Origin: Thalassovita sp.
GTDB taxonomy: Bacteria > Pseudomonadota > Alphaproteobacteria > Rhodobacterales > Rhodobacteraceae
DNA length: 64,000 bases
Direction: 5' to 3'
Assembly (NCBI RefSeq): GCF_963691685.1
Contig: NZ_OY829290.1
Location: 62,001 to 126,000, forward strand
Shown: positions 53,935-62,695 of the stretch, piece after piece
Numbering within the stretch: the first letter of the stretch is position 1
Layout of the letters: every line of letters begins with the position of its first letter
Program-made: the position numbers and the translations under genes
The notes under the pieces: generated by a model
Database searches by the model: none
The model's input: the letters and a program-made list of their open reading frames with translations, nothing else
What the model was told of the DNA's origin: nothing

Positions 53935-54923
53935 ATGTCAAAAGCACAAGTGATCCACAAGAAGGGTCCGCCCAGTTGCATGACTGGGAAGACTGGCACG
54001 TGCCTGATCCGGCACCGGGTGAAGTGCGAATGCGTCACACGGCGGTGGGCGTGAACTATGCTGACACCTATCACCGCGGCGGTATATCTCATCCGTGGCC
54101 GGTTCCGGATGAACCGGTGGTGATCGGCTTTGAGGGCGTGGGCATTGTGGAGGGCGTGGGCGACGGCGTGACCGGCTTTAAGACCGGGGATCGTGTTGCT
54201 TATGGCATCCCGCCGCTGGGGTCTTATTCCGAGGTGCGCAACTATCCCGCCGACAAGCTGCTGCATCTGCCCGAGGGGTTAGACGACAAGCAGGTTGCCG
54301 CGCTGCTGATGAAGGGCATGACGGCACATTACCTGCTGCACCGCACATACGCCGTGCAGCCAGGTGACACGATCCTTGTCCACGCGGCTGCAGGCGGCAT
54401 GGGGTTGATCCTTTGCCAATGGGCCAAGGCGCTTGGGGCAACCGTAGTGGGTACGGTCTCGACTGAAGAGAAAGCTGAGGTCGCCCGCGCGGCAGGCTGT
54501 AACTACCCTGTCGTCCGCTCACAGCAAAGTTTCGTTGACGTCGTGCGCGACGTGACCGACGGCGAGGGCTGCGCCGTGGTCTACGAGGCGATCGGAAAGG
54601 ACACGTTGCAGGACAGCCTCGACAGTTTGCGCCTGATGGGCTTCTGCGCGGCCTATGGCCATGTGTCGGGTCCGCCCGATCCCATTGACGTGATCCAGGA
54701 TTTAGGCCGCCGGGGGTCCCTGTTCATCACTCGTCCTGCGATCATGCATTACGTCGCCAAACGTTCTGATCTGGAGTGGACGGCACGCGATCTGTTCAAG
54801 GCCATCGGTGACGGTATTCTGGATGCCAACATCAACTACGAATACTCGCTGAAGGATGCGGTCAAGGCACATGAAGCCATCGAGTCCGGCAAGACCTTGG
54901 GCGCGACGGTGTTGATCCCATGA
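53935..54923 (+). pseudogene. Quinone oxidoreductase with an N-terminal frameshift
   Basis: A zeta-crystallin-like, zinc-independent medium-chain dehydrogenase: DTYHRGGI, GFEGVGIV, HAAAGGMGLI and VYEAIGKDT. ATG 53935 (MSKAQV) with AGGGAGGA is the natural start, but its frame leads off; the family sequence resumes in another frame at about 53970 (HDWEDWHV), consistent with a one-base loss near 53968. The body to 54923 is open from a TTG at 53976, so a shortened protein might still be made. The end overlaps the next gene by ATGA. Confidence 0.75.
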
Positions 54924-55636
54924 GCCTGTCAGGTATCAAAGCTCTGACCTTCGACACCGGTGGCACCGTGCTCGACTGGCACACCGGCTTTCGTGAGGCA
55001 TTTGCGGCGGCCGGCGCGCGCCATGGGATCACCCGGGACTGGAACGCGCTGACCAACGAGCTGCGGCGTCGCAGCATGGAAGCCATGCTTGATCTCGGGC
55101 GCGTCGGCCCGCCGGCTTTTAATTTTGACGAGGCACATCGGTTCTGTCTGGACACACTGCTCGCCGATGAGAGGTTGGACATCTTCGACGATACTGACCG
55201 CCGCGCGATCGCCTGGGATGCGCCGCACAGCTTCACCGCATGGCCGGGTGTCCAACCCGGCCTGACCGCCCTGCGAAACCGCTATATTGTGGCGTCCTTC
55301 ACGCTCCTGTCCTACCGGCTGGTCATCGATAGCTCACGCCTGAACGGTCTGATATGGGATGCGGTTCTGTCCTGCGAAGGTTTCGGTGTCTACAAGCTCT
55401 TGCCTGAGCCCTACGCCCGTGCTGCCACCTTGCTGCAACTGGATCCGCCCGAATGCCTGATGGTCGCCTGCCATCCCTTCGACTTGGACGCCGCCCGCGA
55501 TGTCGGGTTCCGGACAGCCCTTATCCGCCGACCATAGGAATGGGGCGAGACCGGTTCAGAGGTTGCGGGCGAAGGCGGTTATGATCTGGAGGTGAACAGT
55601 TTCACCGACCTCGCGATTGTATTGAGTGCAATCTGA
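54920..55636 (+). pseudogene. HAD-type (group II) 2-haloacid dehalogenase broken by an in-frame TAG
   Basis: HAD family dehalogenase: catalytic Asp in TFDTGGTVLDW, the Ser/Thr motif, the Lys in YKLLPEPY, and ACHPFDLDAARDVGF. TAG at 55535-55537 ends the frame after RRP; reading through gives EWGETGSEV and DLAIVLSAI up to TGA at 55636, the standard C-terminal strand and helix of the family. One nonsense codon, cutting about 33 residues; partial function possible. Confidence 0.85.
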
Positions 55637-55689
55637 AACTGACCCAATTTGCTACGACCGAGACAAAGGATGCTGACATCGTTCGCCCA

Positions 55690-56724
55690 ATGCAGGCCTT
55701 CCACGCCACCCGTATAGTGGCGGGGAAACCGTCCAGACGCTTCGAGGCTATTTTGGCGGGTGTGCGTGTCGGGCTAGAAACCATCGCGCTTGAGCCAGAG
55801 ATGGACGGTGCGACGATTGCATCCGTCTCGTGCTATGATCGGCATGGGCCCTTCCTTGTTCAGCCGAAGATCGTACTTGATTGCTCGGGCGACGGCGACA
55901 TCTCGGCCAAAGCAGGTGTGCCTTACGGTCTTGGTGATGCGTCAGGCAACATGATGGCAGTTACAATTTCCTTCTTTATGATGGGCGTTGACTGAGACCG
56001 TGCTTTTGCCGATCCGGACCCGTACTTCCAAAAATACGCAGCAATTGATGTCGAAGATGGCAGGTTGCACAGCGATCTCCGGAAGCTGTACCTCATGCGA
56101 GGCTTTCACCAGGGCACGGTCTTTTGCAACTCTGTCCATGTCCGCGGTGTGGACGGCACAGATCCGCTGGCTGTTAGCGTTGCCACACAAGAAGGTCGCC
56201 GTAGGTGCCACCAGTTGGCCGCGTTCATACGTACTGAAGTTCCGGGTTTTGAGCAGGCGCACATGGCCATGCTTTCCCCCACGGTTGGCGTGCGCGAAAC
56301 GCGCAAATTGCAAGGCACGTATCGTCTGACGGGCGAGGACTTGGCATGTGCGACCAAGTTTGAGGATGGGATTGTGGCATGTGACAACCCTATCGACGAT
56401 GTGATGCGCGCCAATGGCTACATGACCCATCACGCTGCCATCCAATCCGGGCAATACTATACAATTCCATTCCGGTCACTGGTGCCTGAAGAGATAACAA
56501 ACCTCACGTTTGCGGGGCGCATTTTGTCGGCAGACCCGGTCGCATTCGCCTCCGTACGCGGCATGCCACAATGCATGGCGATGGGACAGGCCGTCGGAAC
56601 GGCCGCGGCGATGGCTGTGCGATCAAACATCGCCGTTCAGGCGATCTCGACGGCCCGTCTTGTTCAACGCGTGTCCGAACAAGGCATCAACCGGTTGAGA
56701 CTGCCTGAACACGGCGTGCCGTAA
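55690..56724 (+). pseudogene. FAD-dependent oxidoreductase remnant, 5'-truncated and with an in-frame TGA
   Basis: Matches the C-terminal two thirds of the FAD_oxidored family (VLDCSGDGDISAKAG, GRILSADPVAFASVRGMPQCMAMGQAVGTAAAMA). The N-terminal GxGxxG FAD site is missing. A TGA at 55993-55995 splits it in the same frame (MMGVD then DRAFADPDPYF). Reading ends at 56724. A decayed gene, unlikely to be functional. Confidence 0.8.
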
Positions 56725-56940
56725 CGATTTGGCTGGCAAATCCAGTATCTACGAAAATGCGGACGTTCGATTGTCGGATGGTTGGGATAGCTTTGTCCGC
56801 GTAGTAGACCTTGTTGCGAACCGCAGCGAAATTCGGCTCTCCGCCCATCCTGCTCATTCGTTCGCACCGCAGCATTTGGTAGGTCTGGGCTCTTTCAGGC
56901 CGTTAGCTGCGTTTTGCACCAAGGTCCACACTGAGTATCG

Positions 56941-57840
56941 TTAATGCTTGAAACAGTTCTCTCTGTGCCAGGTTACAAACTCTGCCCTTGGCCGGTTGGC
57001 GAGGCGGTCCGGCACCAAGATCTTGCCGGACGAGTTAATCATCGACGTCACGGCTTCGATGTCGTTGCTCTGACGGGAAACCAGAATTGTCAGGTCGTCA
57101 GCTAAACCAACGAGACCGCGATCAAACATCCAGTGCGCGGTTCCGGACAGGGCGAGCCCGTTGCTGACGATGTCGGGTCCGTCATGCTCTACAGGTCTGA
57201 TGTGAGCGGCTTCCACTTCAGCTCGGCCACCGCCATTTATCAGACGTAAACCAGTGATGGCGCAGCGCTCGCCGTAGGCGCGCAGGACGTTCTTTCTGAA
57301 ATTACGATCGCGAACCGCCCGGTTGGTCAGTTGGTTGACGCGTTCCCGTGCGGGCATGTGTAGGAAAGGTGTTTGCGCGTCTTGAAAACCTGGCAGCTGC
57401 ATCGAGTCACCAACGCGAGGCAGGATGTCCTCGTCCCATCCAAGACCACGTTCGACAATTCGGGCAAAGTCTTCAGCTGAAAGGGTTCTTACCGCAGCTT
57501 GCGCGCGTCCAGATATCTTGCCTTGATCGTTCAGCAATCCGCTTTCGATGACTGAATTCTCGTCTCGGAATGAAACAGGGTCGCCGAAATCAAGATAGGT
57601 CCCCGGCTTAATCACCGCCAAGAACATTTCCGGTTTCCTAGAATCCGGAATGATCTCCTGGACCTTAGCGACAGCAAAATAGCCTTTGGTCTCTTTGACC
57701 TTGCTTGGCTCCAGGTAGACGATCCAGTCCCCTTCGCACTGTTGGGCACGCGAGAGGTATTGCTTTGGAAACTGATACCGCTCCGAGGGAATGTCTTCGT
57801 AGATCGAGTCGCTGCGATGGATGAAGATACCGAAGGCCAT
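56941..57840 (-). CDS. HNH endonuclease with putative PUA-like sensor domain
   Basis: A 299-residue protein. The C-terminal nuclease (about residues 185-255) is HNH_2: CAITGL, then AAHIRPVEH, SNGLAL and AHWMFDRG giving the H-N-H series. Residues 1-130 hold a compact sandwich with GDWIVYLEP, GYFAVAKVQEI and PGTYLDFGDPVSF, which resembles the EVE/PUA-like fold that binds modified bases in some restriction enzymes. Together these suggest cutting of modified or invading DNA. It is third in a tight operon after a TM protein and XRE regulator, all with 4-base gaps. Confidence 0.72.
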   Translation of the reverse strand: MAFGIFIHRSDSIYEDIPSERYQFPKQYLSRAQQCEGDWIVYLEPSKVKETKGYFAVAKVQEIIPDSRKPEMFLAVIKPGTYLDFGDPVSFRDENSVIESGLLNDQGKISGRAQAAVRTLSAEDFARIVERGLGWDEDILPRVGDSMQLPGFQDAQTPFLHMPARERVNQLTNRAVRDRNFRKNVLRAYGERCAITGLRLINGGGRAEVEAAHIRPVEHDGPDIVSNGLALSGTAHWMFDRGLVGLADDLTILVSRQSNDIEAVTSMINSSGKILVPDRLANRPRAEFVTWHRENCFKH

Positions 57841-57844
57841 CGCA

Positions 57845-58141
57845 TCACCCGCGTTGAAGACGTTCCAGTTTTCGATCGGCCGCGCGTAGGGTCAGTACCG
57901 CACCTGTCAAAAATGGAAGCGCCAAGCCAGCTGCGGCGATCGCAAAAATCAGGATGGCAGCAAACACCGAGTATTCGGCAGGCTGTTGCGCCAACGATAG
58001 TTGGCCCAAACCAATCAAATAGAAGACGCTGGTTCCAAGCAAGATTATGTAAAGCGGCCCAAAGGGTTCGATCACCTCTCGGCGGGTACGCTCCAAGACT
58101 GAGTGCCGCAACATGTTCCAGCGTTTGCTTGCCTTGTTCAC
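57845..58141 (-). CDS. Small two-span membrane protein
   Basis: A 98-residue protein with two membrane helices (about residues 27-48 and 58-82) and basic termini. No family recognised. Four-base gaps on both sides put it between the XRE regulator and the HNH nuclease, so it may be an effector, sensor or localiser of that system. Confidence 0.65.
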   Translation of the reverse strand: MNKASKRWNMLRHSVLERTRREVIEPFGPLYIILLGTSVFYLIGLGQLSLAQQPAEYSVFAAILIFAIAAAGLALPFLTGAVLTLRAADRKLERLQRG

Positions 58142-58145
58142 CAGA

Positions 58146-58568
58146 TTACTCCCTTACCAGCTCGATCCATGTGTGCACGTCGTCATCCGTCACTTCGCGA
58201 CCTTCGACATGCGATTGATACCAACGGGCGACAATGGCCCCGCGCTTTTCACTTTTGATTTTTATGCCCTCATCGGTGAGGTGCTTATCCAGCGAGCTTT
58301 CAATGTGTTTGAGGGCTTCGAAGTCATGCCCCGCCCGAATGGATTTGGTGCCCAGAAGTAGCCAGGGCACGTCCACCTCGAACCGCTCACCCATCGCGAC
58401 CAAGGCCTCTACAGGCATTCCGCGCTGGCCCTTTTCGTAGCTGTGATACGCGCGCGGTGAGACACCGATAGCTTCCGCCATGGCCGCTTGTGAGAAGCCG
58501 ATTTTATTGCGAGCAATGGTGAGACGAGCACCCATTGCAGCAAAAAGATCAGCATGTTTCTGCGGCAT
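58146..58568 (-). CDS. XRE family transcriptional regulator
   Basis: A 140-residue protein with a helix-turn-helix near the N-terminus (RNKIGFSQAAMAEAIGVSPRAYHSYEKGQRGMP), followed by a helical tail. ATG 58568 (MPQKH) is used; an upstream reading from 58682 gives 38 unlikely residues. First gene of the nuclease operon, probably autoregulatory, as in many restriction or toxin-antitoxin systems. It is divergent from the xis-int genes. Confidence 0.75.
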   Translation of the reverse strand: MPQKHADLFAAMGARLTIARNKIGFSQAAMAEAIGVSPRAYHSYEKGQRGMPVEALVAMGERFEVDVPWLLLGTKSIRAGHDFEALKHIESSLDKHLTDEGIKIKSEKRGAIVARWYQSHVEGREVTDDDVHTWIELVRE

Positions 58569-58723
58569 CTGAATTTTCCAATTGACTACTTCGTCGAAAT
58601 TCGCGAACTTTGCAAAAAATGACGAACATTTACAGTTAATCACATCTGACCACGTCAGAAGGTGCAGAACAAGCGATTCCATGCGTGTCGCTGACTCAAC
58701 TTAAGTGGACAAGGACGAGTGAA

Positions 58724-59071
58724 ATGGCAGAGACCAACTATTCAGACAGCTCGCAGATCCTGGGGCTCGGGAAAACACCCGCGCAGTGGGTCGAAGTTAT
58801 GGCCGGGATGGGGATCGATATTTCAGAACGCACGTTGCGTGAACGCGCCAATGAGACGGGTGCATTTTATCGCCTTGGGCGAACCATGCTGATCACGCCC
58901 GCGCAGATTGATACGATTTTTGAAGGAGGCCAGTCATGCCGCTCCAAATTTACAAGAGGGGCCGTGTCTACTGGGCCAAGGGGTGGATCGAATACAACGG
59001 CAGGCCAATCGCCGGCCCATACCGGCGAAGCACTAAGGCATCTACAGAAGAGGGCGCACGGGACTGGATAA
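58724..59071 (+). CDS. Excisionase-like small DNA-binding protein
   Basis: A 115-residue protein with a helix-turn-helix-like N-terminal part (TPAQWVEVMAGMGIDISERTLRERANETGAF-type pattern, with RTMLITPAQID). AAGGACGAG precedes ATG 58724. It overlaps the integrase start (58936) by 136 bases in another frame, so the C-terminal third may be a shared region. Placement right before the integrase supports a directionality factor. Confidence 0.6.
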   Translation: MAETNYSDSSQILGLGKTPAQWVEVMAGMGIDISERTLRERANETGAFYRLGRTMLITPAQIDTIFEGGQSCRSKFTRGAVSTGPRGGSNTTAGQSPAHTGEALRHLQKRAHGTG

Positions 59072-60030
59072 ACCATGAGACCGAACGTCAGATCCGTCGC
59101 TATGTCGTGGGCGACGAACCGAGCAAGACGTTCTCTGATGCAATCATGCTCTACAACGCGTCCCCGAAGGCGGCGAAGCAGTTGATCCCGATTGTCGAAG
59201 TGATCGGCGACCTGTCGTTAGGTGCGATATCTGGCGCGTTACTGAAAAGCCTTGGGCCGAAGCTGAAACCCAAAGCGTCGACGGATACCTGGTGGCGCGA
59301 GATCGTGACGCCCGCGAGTGCGGTGATCAACAACGCGCATGAGCTGGAAGGCACGCCGCTGATCCGCGTGAAACCCTACGACAAGTTCGAGCGGATCGCT
59401 CAGGACAAGCGGCGAGGGAAGCTCAGCCGCGTCGAGCGCACACCAGCGGATAAGGAATGGATCGAGGCATTTTGTCGTGCCGCCGACCCATACAATGCCG
59501 CACTGGTGCGTTTTATGTTTGAGACGGCTGCAAGGATTGATCAAGCCGTGTCCCTGGAGCCCGATGACCTAAGGCCGCACGAAAACAAAGTCCGCGTGAA
59601 AGCTCAGAAGGGGCATCCGGAAAGCTGGATCACCGTTTCGCCTCAGATGATGGACGAGCTACTCGCACTGCCTCCCAAACGTCCCAAGAACCGCAAGACC
59701 GACAAGCTCATGAAGTCGCGCATCTTCGGCTATGGGAGCTCCACCGGTTACAACACACGCTGGAAGACGATCTGCAAACGCGCGGGCATCTCGTACCTTT
59801 CAGCCCACCCGGCAGGGCGGCACGGGTTCTTCACGGAGCTTGTTGTCCGTCAGGGCGTCGATCCCGTCACAGCAGCCAAGGCTGGACGTTGGTCAGACCC
59901 CAATTTGCCCATGCGGATTTATGCCCACGCAGAGACCGATGAGGCCGACATTAGGGCCCGTTTTCGTACAAACCACGTACAGGATGACACTGTACAAGCA
60001 CCCAACAGTAAGAAATCACAAAAGGAATAG
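58936..60030 (+). CDS. Tyrosine recombinase (integrase) of the mobilizable element
   Basis: A 364-residue integrase. An AP2-like arm-binding N-terminal part (YKRGRVYWAKGWIEYNGRP) is followed by a core domain and the catalytic residues: Arg in FETAARIDQ, His-x-x-Arg in HPAGRHGF, and Trp/Tyr in AGRWSDPNLPMRIYAHAE. Its stop is 14 bases before the right att repeat, as expected of a tRNA-targeted element. It is unrelated in sequence to the second integrase. Confidence 0.92.
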   Translation: MPLQIYKRGRVYWAKGWIEYNGRPIAGPYRRSTKASTEEGARDWINHETERQIRRYVVGDEPSKTFSDAIMLYNASPKAAKQLIPIVEVIGDLSLGAISGALLKSLGPKLKPKASTDTWWREIVTPASAVINNAHELEGTPLIRVKPYDKFERIAQDKRRGKLSRVERTPADKEWIEAFCRAADPYNAALVRFMFETAARIDQAVSLEPDDLRPHENKVRVKAQKGHPESWITVSPQMMDELLALPPKRPKNRKTDKLMKSRIFGYGSSTGYNTRWKTICKRAGISYLSAHPAGRHGFFTELVVRQGVDPVTAAKAGRWSDPNLPMRIYAHAETDEADIRARFRTNHVQDDTVQAPNSKKSQKE

Positions 60031-60044
60031 CGCTATGAACGCAT

Positions 60045-60091
60045 CCCTCCTAAGGGGCAGGTTGCAGGTTCGAATCCTGCCAGGGTCGCCA
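60045..60091 (+). repeat. attR of element 1 / attL of element 2 (47-bp tRNA-Arg repeat)
   Basis: 46 of 47 bases match the tRNA-Arg 3' end at 31853-31899 (A at 60082 for G). It ends in CCA and restores a tRNA 3' end junction. It is flanked by integrase genes on both sides. Confidence 0.9.
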
Positions 60092-60140
60092 TTTTTGGAA
60101 TCCCTGTTTTTTTCTTCAATCAATTCATTATTTTGCAACA

Positions 60141-60171
60141 GCGTGTCCCGCTTTTGGATTTGCGTGTCCCG
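60141..60171. repeat. Direct decamer repeats beside integrase 2
   Basis: GCGTGTCCCG occurs at 60141-60150 and at 60162-60171, 21 bases apart (two helical turns), between the att repeat and the integrase stop. Placement suits integrase arm-binding sites. Confidence 0.35.
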
Positions 60172-60173
60172 TT

Positions 60174-61202
60174 TCATGCGACCCTCACAAGGAGTTTGAC
60201 CATGCGTTCCCGGTCAGCGGCGCGTGTATATCGTTCCACTTCGGAAAGGCTCATGTGGCCTGCCATAGCGGCGATTTCATGCGTGGATTTCCCCTTTTCG
60301 GCCCAATAGGTGCAGAATGCTTTGCGCAGCCCATGCAGACGGGCAGAAATGCCAGCGGCGCGGGCTGCATCGCCAAACAAATTGCCAAGGCTTTCCTTTG
60401 CAAACGGACGGCCAAAACTGTTGAGGATAAAAGTTGGAGCAATGTCTGGCGTTCGGGAAATCACTTCGCGTAGTTCCGGGGTCAGCGGAACATAGGCAGT
60501 CACCTTGCTTTTGTGCCGCTCGTACACAAGCAAGTCACCCTTGATATTGTTCCGTCCCAACCTGGCGAGGTCGCCGCGTGCTGCACCTGTGTAAAGAGCG
60601 AGATCAAACACTAGACGCTCCAGAGTTCCGACAGACCACCGCTCTTGAAAGGCAGCAATGTCGTCTGCACCGGCGACGGCAAAGCCTTGAGTCGCTGGTC
60701 GGTCCAGTTCGATCCCAGCCATAGGGTTCTTGGCAATGAAGCCTAGCCGGCGCAGATGCTCAAATACTGGCTTTAGTGCCTTATACTCATTTACGGCGGC
60801 ATGACCGCCCTTAGCGTATAGAGCGCGCTCAATAGCATCGCTAGTAATAGTCTTGATCGGGCGGCTGCCCTGCGCTTTGCGGTAACGGGCAAATATCGCT
60901 AGACGGGATTTCTTGGTTTCCTCAGAATATTTGGCCCACTTGTCGTTGCCGGAAGTGTAGAGATCCAAGGCCCAGCCAAAAGTCTCAGCCTTCGGAGACT
61001 CTATACCCGGTGGCATGTCTTGCCAGCGTGCGTGTTCCGCAGCCCATGCAGCCAGTACTTTTGGGTCACTTGGATGCAGGCCGTGCACGCCGAGGCTGAT
61101 TTCAACCTCTTTACCCTTTGCGCGATCGAAGCGCCGGTAATAGTGGGCCCATCGGCCAGTCTTGCGACGCTTGCGGCTCTTGAGGTGGGGGACCTTTTTC
61201 AT
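60174..61202 (-). CDS. Tyrosine recombinase of the phage-like element
   Basis: A 342-residue integrase: arm-binding N-terminus rich in Arg/Lys (KSRKRRKTGRWAHYYRRF), core domain, catalytic Arg in TGAARGDLAR, HGLRKAF, GHMSLSEVERYT with the nucleophile Tyr. It reads toward the att repeat, 83 bases away. The start overlaps the next gene by ATGA. Confidence 0.92.
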   Translation of the reverse strand: MKKVPHLKSRKRRKTGRWAHYYRRFDRAKGKEVEISLGVHGLHPSDPKVLAAWAAEHARWQDMPPGIESPKAETFGWALDLYTSGNDKWAKYSEETKKSRLAIFARYRKAQGSRPIKTITSDAIERALYAKGGHAAVNEYKALKPVFEHLRRLGFIAKNPMAGIELDRPATQGFAVAGADDIAAFQERWSVGTLERLVFDLALYTGAARGDLARLGRNNIKGDLLVYERHKSKVTAYVPLTPELREVISRTPDIAPTFILNSFGRPFAKESLGNLFGDAARAAGISARLHGLRKAFCTYWAEKGKSTHEIAAMAGHMSLSEVERYTRAADRERMVKLLVRVA

Positions 61203-61390
61203 CGGTTATCCCCCGAGAACGGCACGTTATCCCAATCCGAGTTTTTGATTGCTCCATCAGGATACTCAAAATGGACGCCATCCGGGCCGACACTTTTAAT
61301 CCGTGCTCTAGGGTGGAGCGCAGTTACAGCCTTGTTTGCGTCAATAACTTGGCGCTCAGTAGGCATTGAGGGAGCTGCTCGTTTTCCCAC
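61199..61390 (-). CDS. Small phage-type protein upstream of the integrase
   Basis: A 63-residue protein (MGKRAAPSMPTERQ...), function unknown. Its stop overlaps the integrase start (ATGA) and its start overlaps the next gene's stop, so it is a translationally coupled middle gene; an excisionase-like role is possible. Confidence 0.55.
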   Translation of the reverse strand: MGKRAAPSMPTERQVIDANKAVTALHPRARIKSVGPDGVHFEYPDGAIKNSDWDNVPFSGDNR

Positions 61391-61941
61391 TAGTTCTTCC
61401 CTCCGGAGACAGCAAAACCGATGTCAAAAAGTACTTCGAGCGGTAGCTCCGCAGATCGGTTGATGACAGTTTCCCCGATCCGTTTTGCCGTTTCAGAAGT
61501 CGCAAAACTCTCGGTATCTTCAGGCTGCCAATACTCCTGGATGCCTCCGTCCGAACGAATATGGGCAGAACCGTCTTCCGAAATGCGTACAATACCCGCA
61601 TTCAGAGCTGGTTCAGCGGTGAACGCAAGAAGGGTTTCTTCTAGAGTTTTTCGCTCGTCTAACTCCATAAAAACACAGGCATTTGACCGTTCGCTACGAC
61701 AATCCGGCCGTAGGTTGCCGAAGTACTTAACGTCTCTAGGGGCTCGCGAGGGCGAAGACGATGCAAGCAACGCTACAATTATTCTGACTGCATCCAAAAC
61801 GGTCATTTCGGGCGCATTTACACCTCTGGCCCCTGTTGTGAACAGGCCGGCTTCTCGCAAGTGGCGAACGATCAATTTGATCGTCTTTTCGCTGGAGCCT
61901 AGCTCGCTGGCCAGAAATGAGATGAGTTCGGACTGTTTCAT
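61390..61941 (-). CDS. Hypothetical phage protein with helix-turn-helix-like N-terminus
   Basis: A 183-residue protein. Residues 4-36 (LISFLASELGSSEKTIKLIVRHLREAGLFTT-type pattern) resemble a winged-helix of phage regulators. No enzyme motif seen. Its TTGACA promoter overlaps an inverted repeat at 61955-61990. Confidence 0.6.
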   Translation of the reverse strand: MKQSELISFLASELGSSEKTIKLIVRHLREAGLFTTGARGVNAPEMTVLDAVRIIVALLASSSPSRAPRDVKYFGNLRPDCRSERSNACVFMELDERKTLEETLLAFTAEPALNAGIVRISEDGSAHIRSDGGIQEYWQPEDTESFATSETAKRIGETVINRSAELPLEVLFDIGFAVSGGKN

Positions 61942-61954
61942 GCTTAATGTGTGT

Positions 61955-61990
61955 CACGCACTTAGACATGCTGTCAAGTCTAAATGCGTG
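61955..61990. promoter_or_regulatory. Operator-like inverted repeat with -35 element
   Basis: CACGCACTTAGAC (61955-61967) and GTCTAAATGCGTG (61978-61990) match at 12 of 13 positions. TTGACA on the minus strand lies in the spacer, upstream of the gene at 61941. Confidence 0.6.
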
Positions 61991-61998
61991 ATACTCAT

Positions 61999-62355
61999 TT
62001 AAGAGGTGAGGCGGCGCGCTTCAGCCCAGACTGGAGCTTCGTCGCCAATACAAGAGAAATCACCGTAGCTGTGAGCAACCAGCATTTTTGCCGCCATGTC
62101 AGTTGCGCTTGCTGCAGGAAGCCCCATCATGCTTTTTTCAACTTCTGTGGCCTCGTCGAAAAACAGCCGGTCCATCTCAGCATCTTCTGCTGAGCCGAGC
62201 TCTTCAGATACGTACTTTGAGGCGGCGGACATGATCGCCTGGTGTCTGCGAAAAAGCATCATGATTTCGCTATCTTGATACTCACGTTGGCATTCGACGC
62301 TGCATGCAAAGTCAAAGTTTTGGTCATTTGAAAGGTTCTTATCGTGCAACATCAA
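61999..62355 (-). CDS. Hypothetical phage protein
   Basis: A 118-residue acidic protein with no recognised domain, divergent from the XRE gene. ATG 62355. Coding support is its length and regular codon use only. Confidence 0.5.
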   Translation of the reverse strand: MMLHDKNLSNDQNFDFACSVECQREYQDSEIMMLFRRHQAIMSAASKYVSEELGSAEDAEMDRLFFDEATEVEKSMMGLPAASATDMAAKMLVAHSYGDFSCIGDEAPVWAEARRLTS

Positions 62356-62367
62356 TATCTCCGTATT

Positions 62368-62451
62368 TGGTTTTAGGAATTATAAACTTAGGTACTAAAA
62401 CCATAAATTAGATATTGTTGCTGTCAACCAAAATTTTAGGTACAATAACCA
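62368..62451. promoter_or_regulatory. Repressor operator cluster
   Basis: TTAGGTACTAAAACCA (62388-62403) and TTAGGTACAATAACCA (62436-62451) match at 14 of 16 positions; TGGTTTTA (62368-62375) is the inverse of TAAAACCA. All lie in the divergent gap before the XRE gene, a lambda-like operator layout. Confidence 0.6.
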
Positions 62452-62452
62452 A

Positions 62453-62695
62453 ATGGCTATAACTGGTACACAAATTAAGGCGGCAAGGGCCTTGTTGGAG
62501 ATGGATCAGAGCGAGTTGGCACAACTTGCTTCTGTCAACATCAATACAATTCGAAACATGGAAGCTTGCGGTGCATCAATTGTAAGCGCTAGGGTGAATA
62601 CGCTAGTGAAGGTGCAACGTGCACTTGAATTTTCTGGCATTATTTTTATCGACCCCAATGGCAATGGAGCGGGGGTTAGATTGAAAGGGGATTAA
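62453..62695 (+). CDS. Phage-type XRE regulator
   Basis: An 80-residue helix-turn-helix protein (IKAARALLEMDQSELAQLASVNINTIRNME), typical of small phage regulators of the Cro/C1 type. Operator repeats lie directly upstream and end 1 base before its ATG, so autoregulation is likely. Confidence 0.8.
   Translation: MAITGTQIKAARALLEMDQSELAQLASVNINTIRNMEACGASIVSARVNTLVKVQRALEFSGIIFIDPNGNGAGVRLKGD

Larger units (their letters stand above)
31900..60091. mobile_element. Integrative mobilizable element at tRNA-Arg (about 28 kb)
   Basis: Bounded by the 47-bp tRNA repeat. The left end carries a replication-initiator-like gene and a ColE1-type mobilization block; the right end carries an excisionase-like gene and a tyrosine recombinase whose stop is 14 bases before the right repeat. 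In the circular form these ends would join into one backbone: xis-int-attP-rep-mobCA(B,D). No conjugative pilus or coupling protein is present, so transfer would need a helper. Cargo: zinc-limitation genes (35.3-47.1 kb), a haloacid/electrophile operon (47.8-56.7 kb) and an HNH-nuclease operon (56.9-58.6 kb). Confidence 0.85.

Noticed and set aside
55993..55995. In-frame TGA read as a selenocysteine codon
   Set aside because: The gene is also truncated at the N-terminus, the position is not a known Sec site, no SECIS-like hairpin was seen, and nearby genes are broken by TAA and TAG.
53569..55995. Stop-codon reassignment or suppressor tRNA in the island
   Set aside because: All three stop codons are involved and most island genes end normally at the same stops; no suppressor tRNA gene was seen.
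31900..60091. Self-transmissible conjugative element (ICE)
   Set aside because: Relaxase genes are present, but no type IV secretion or coupling-protein genes were seen, so only mobilization is supported.
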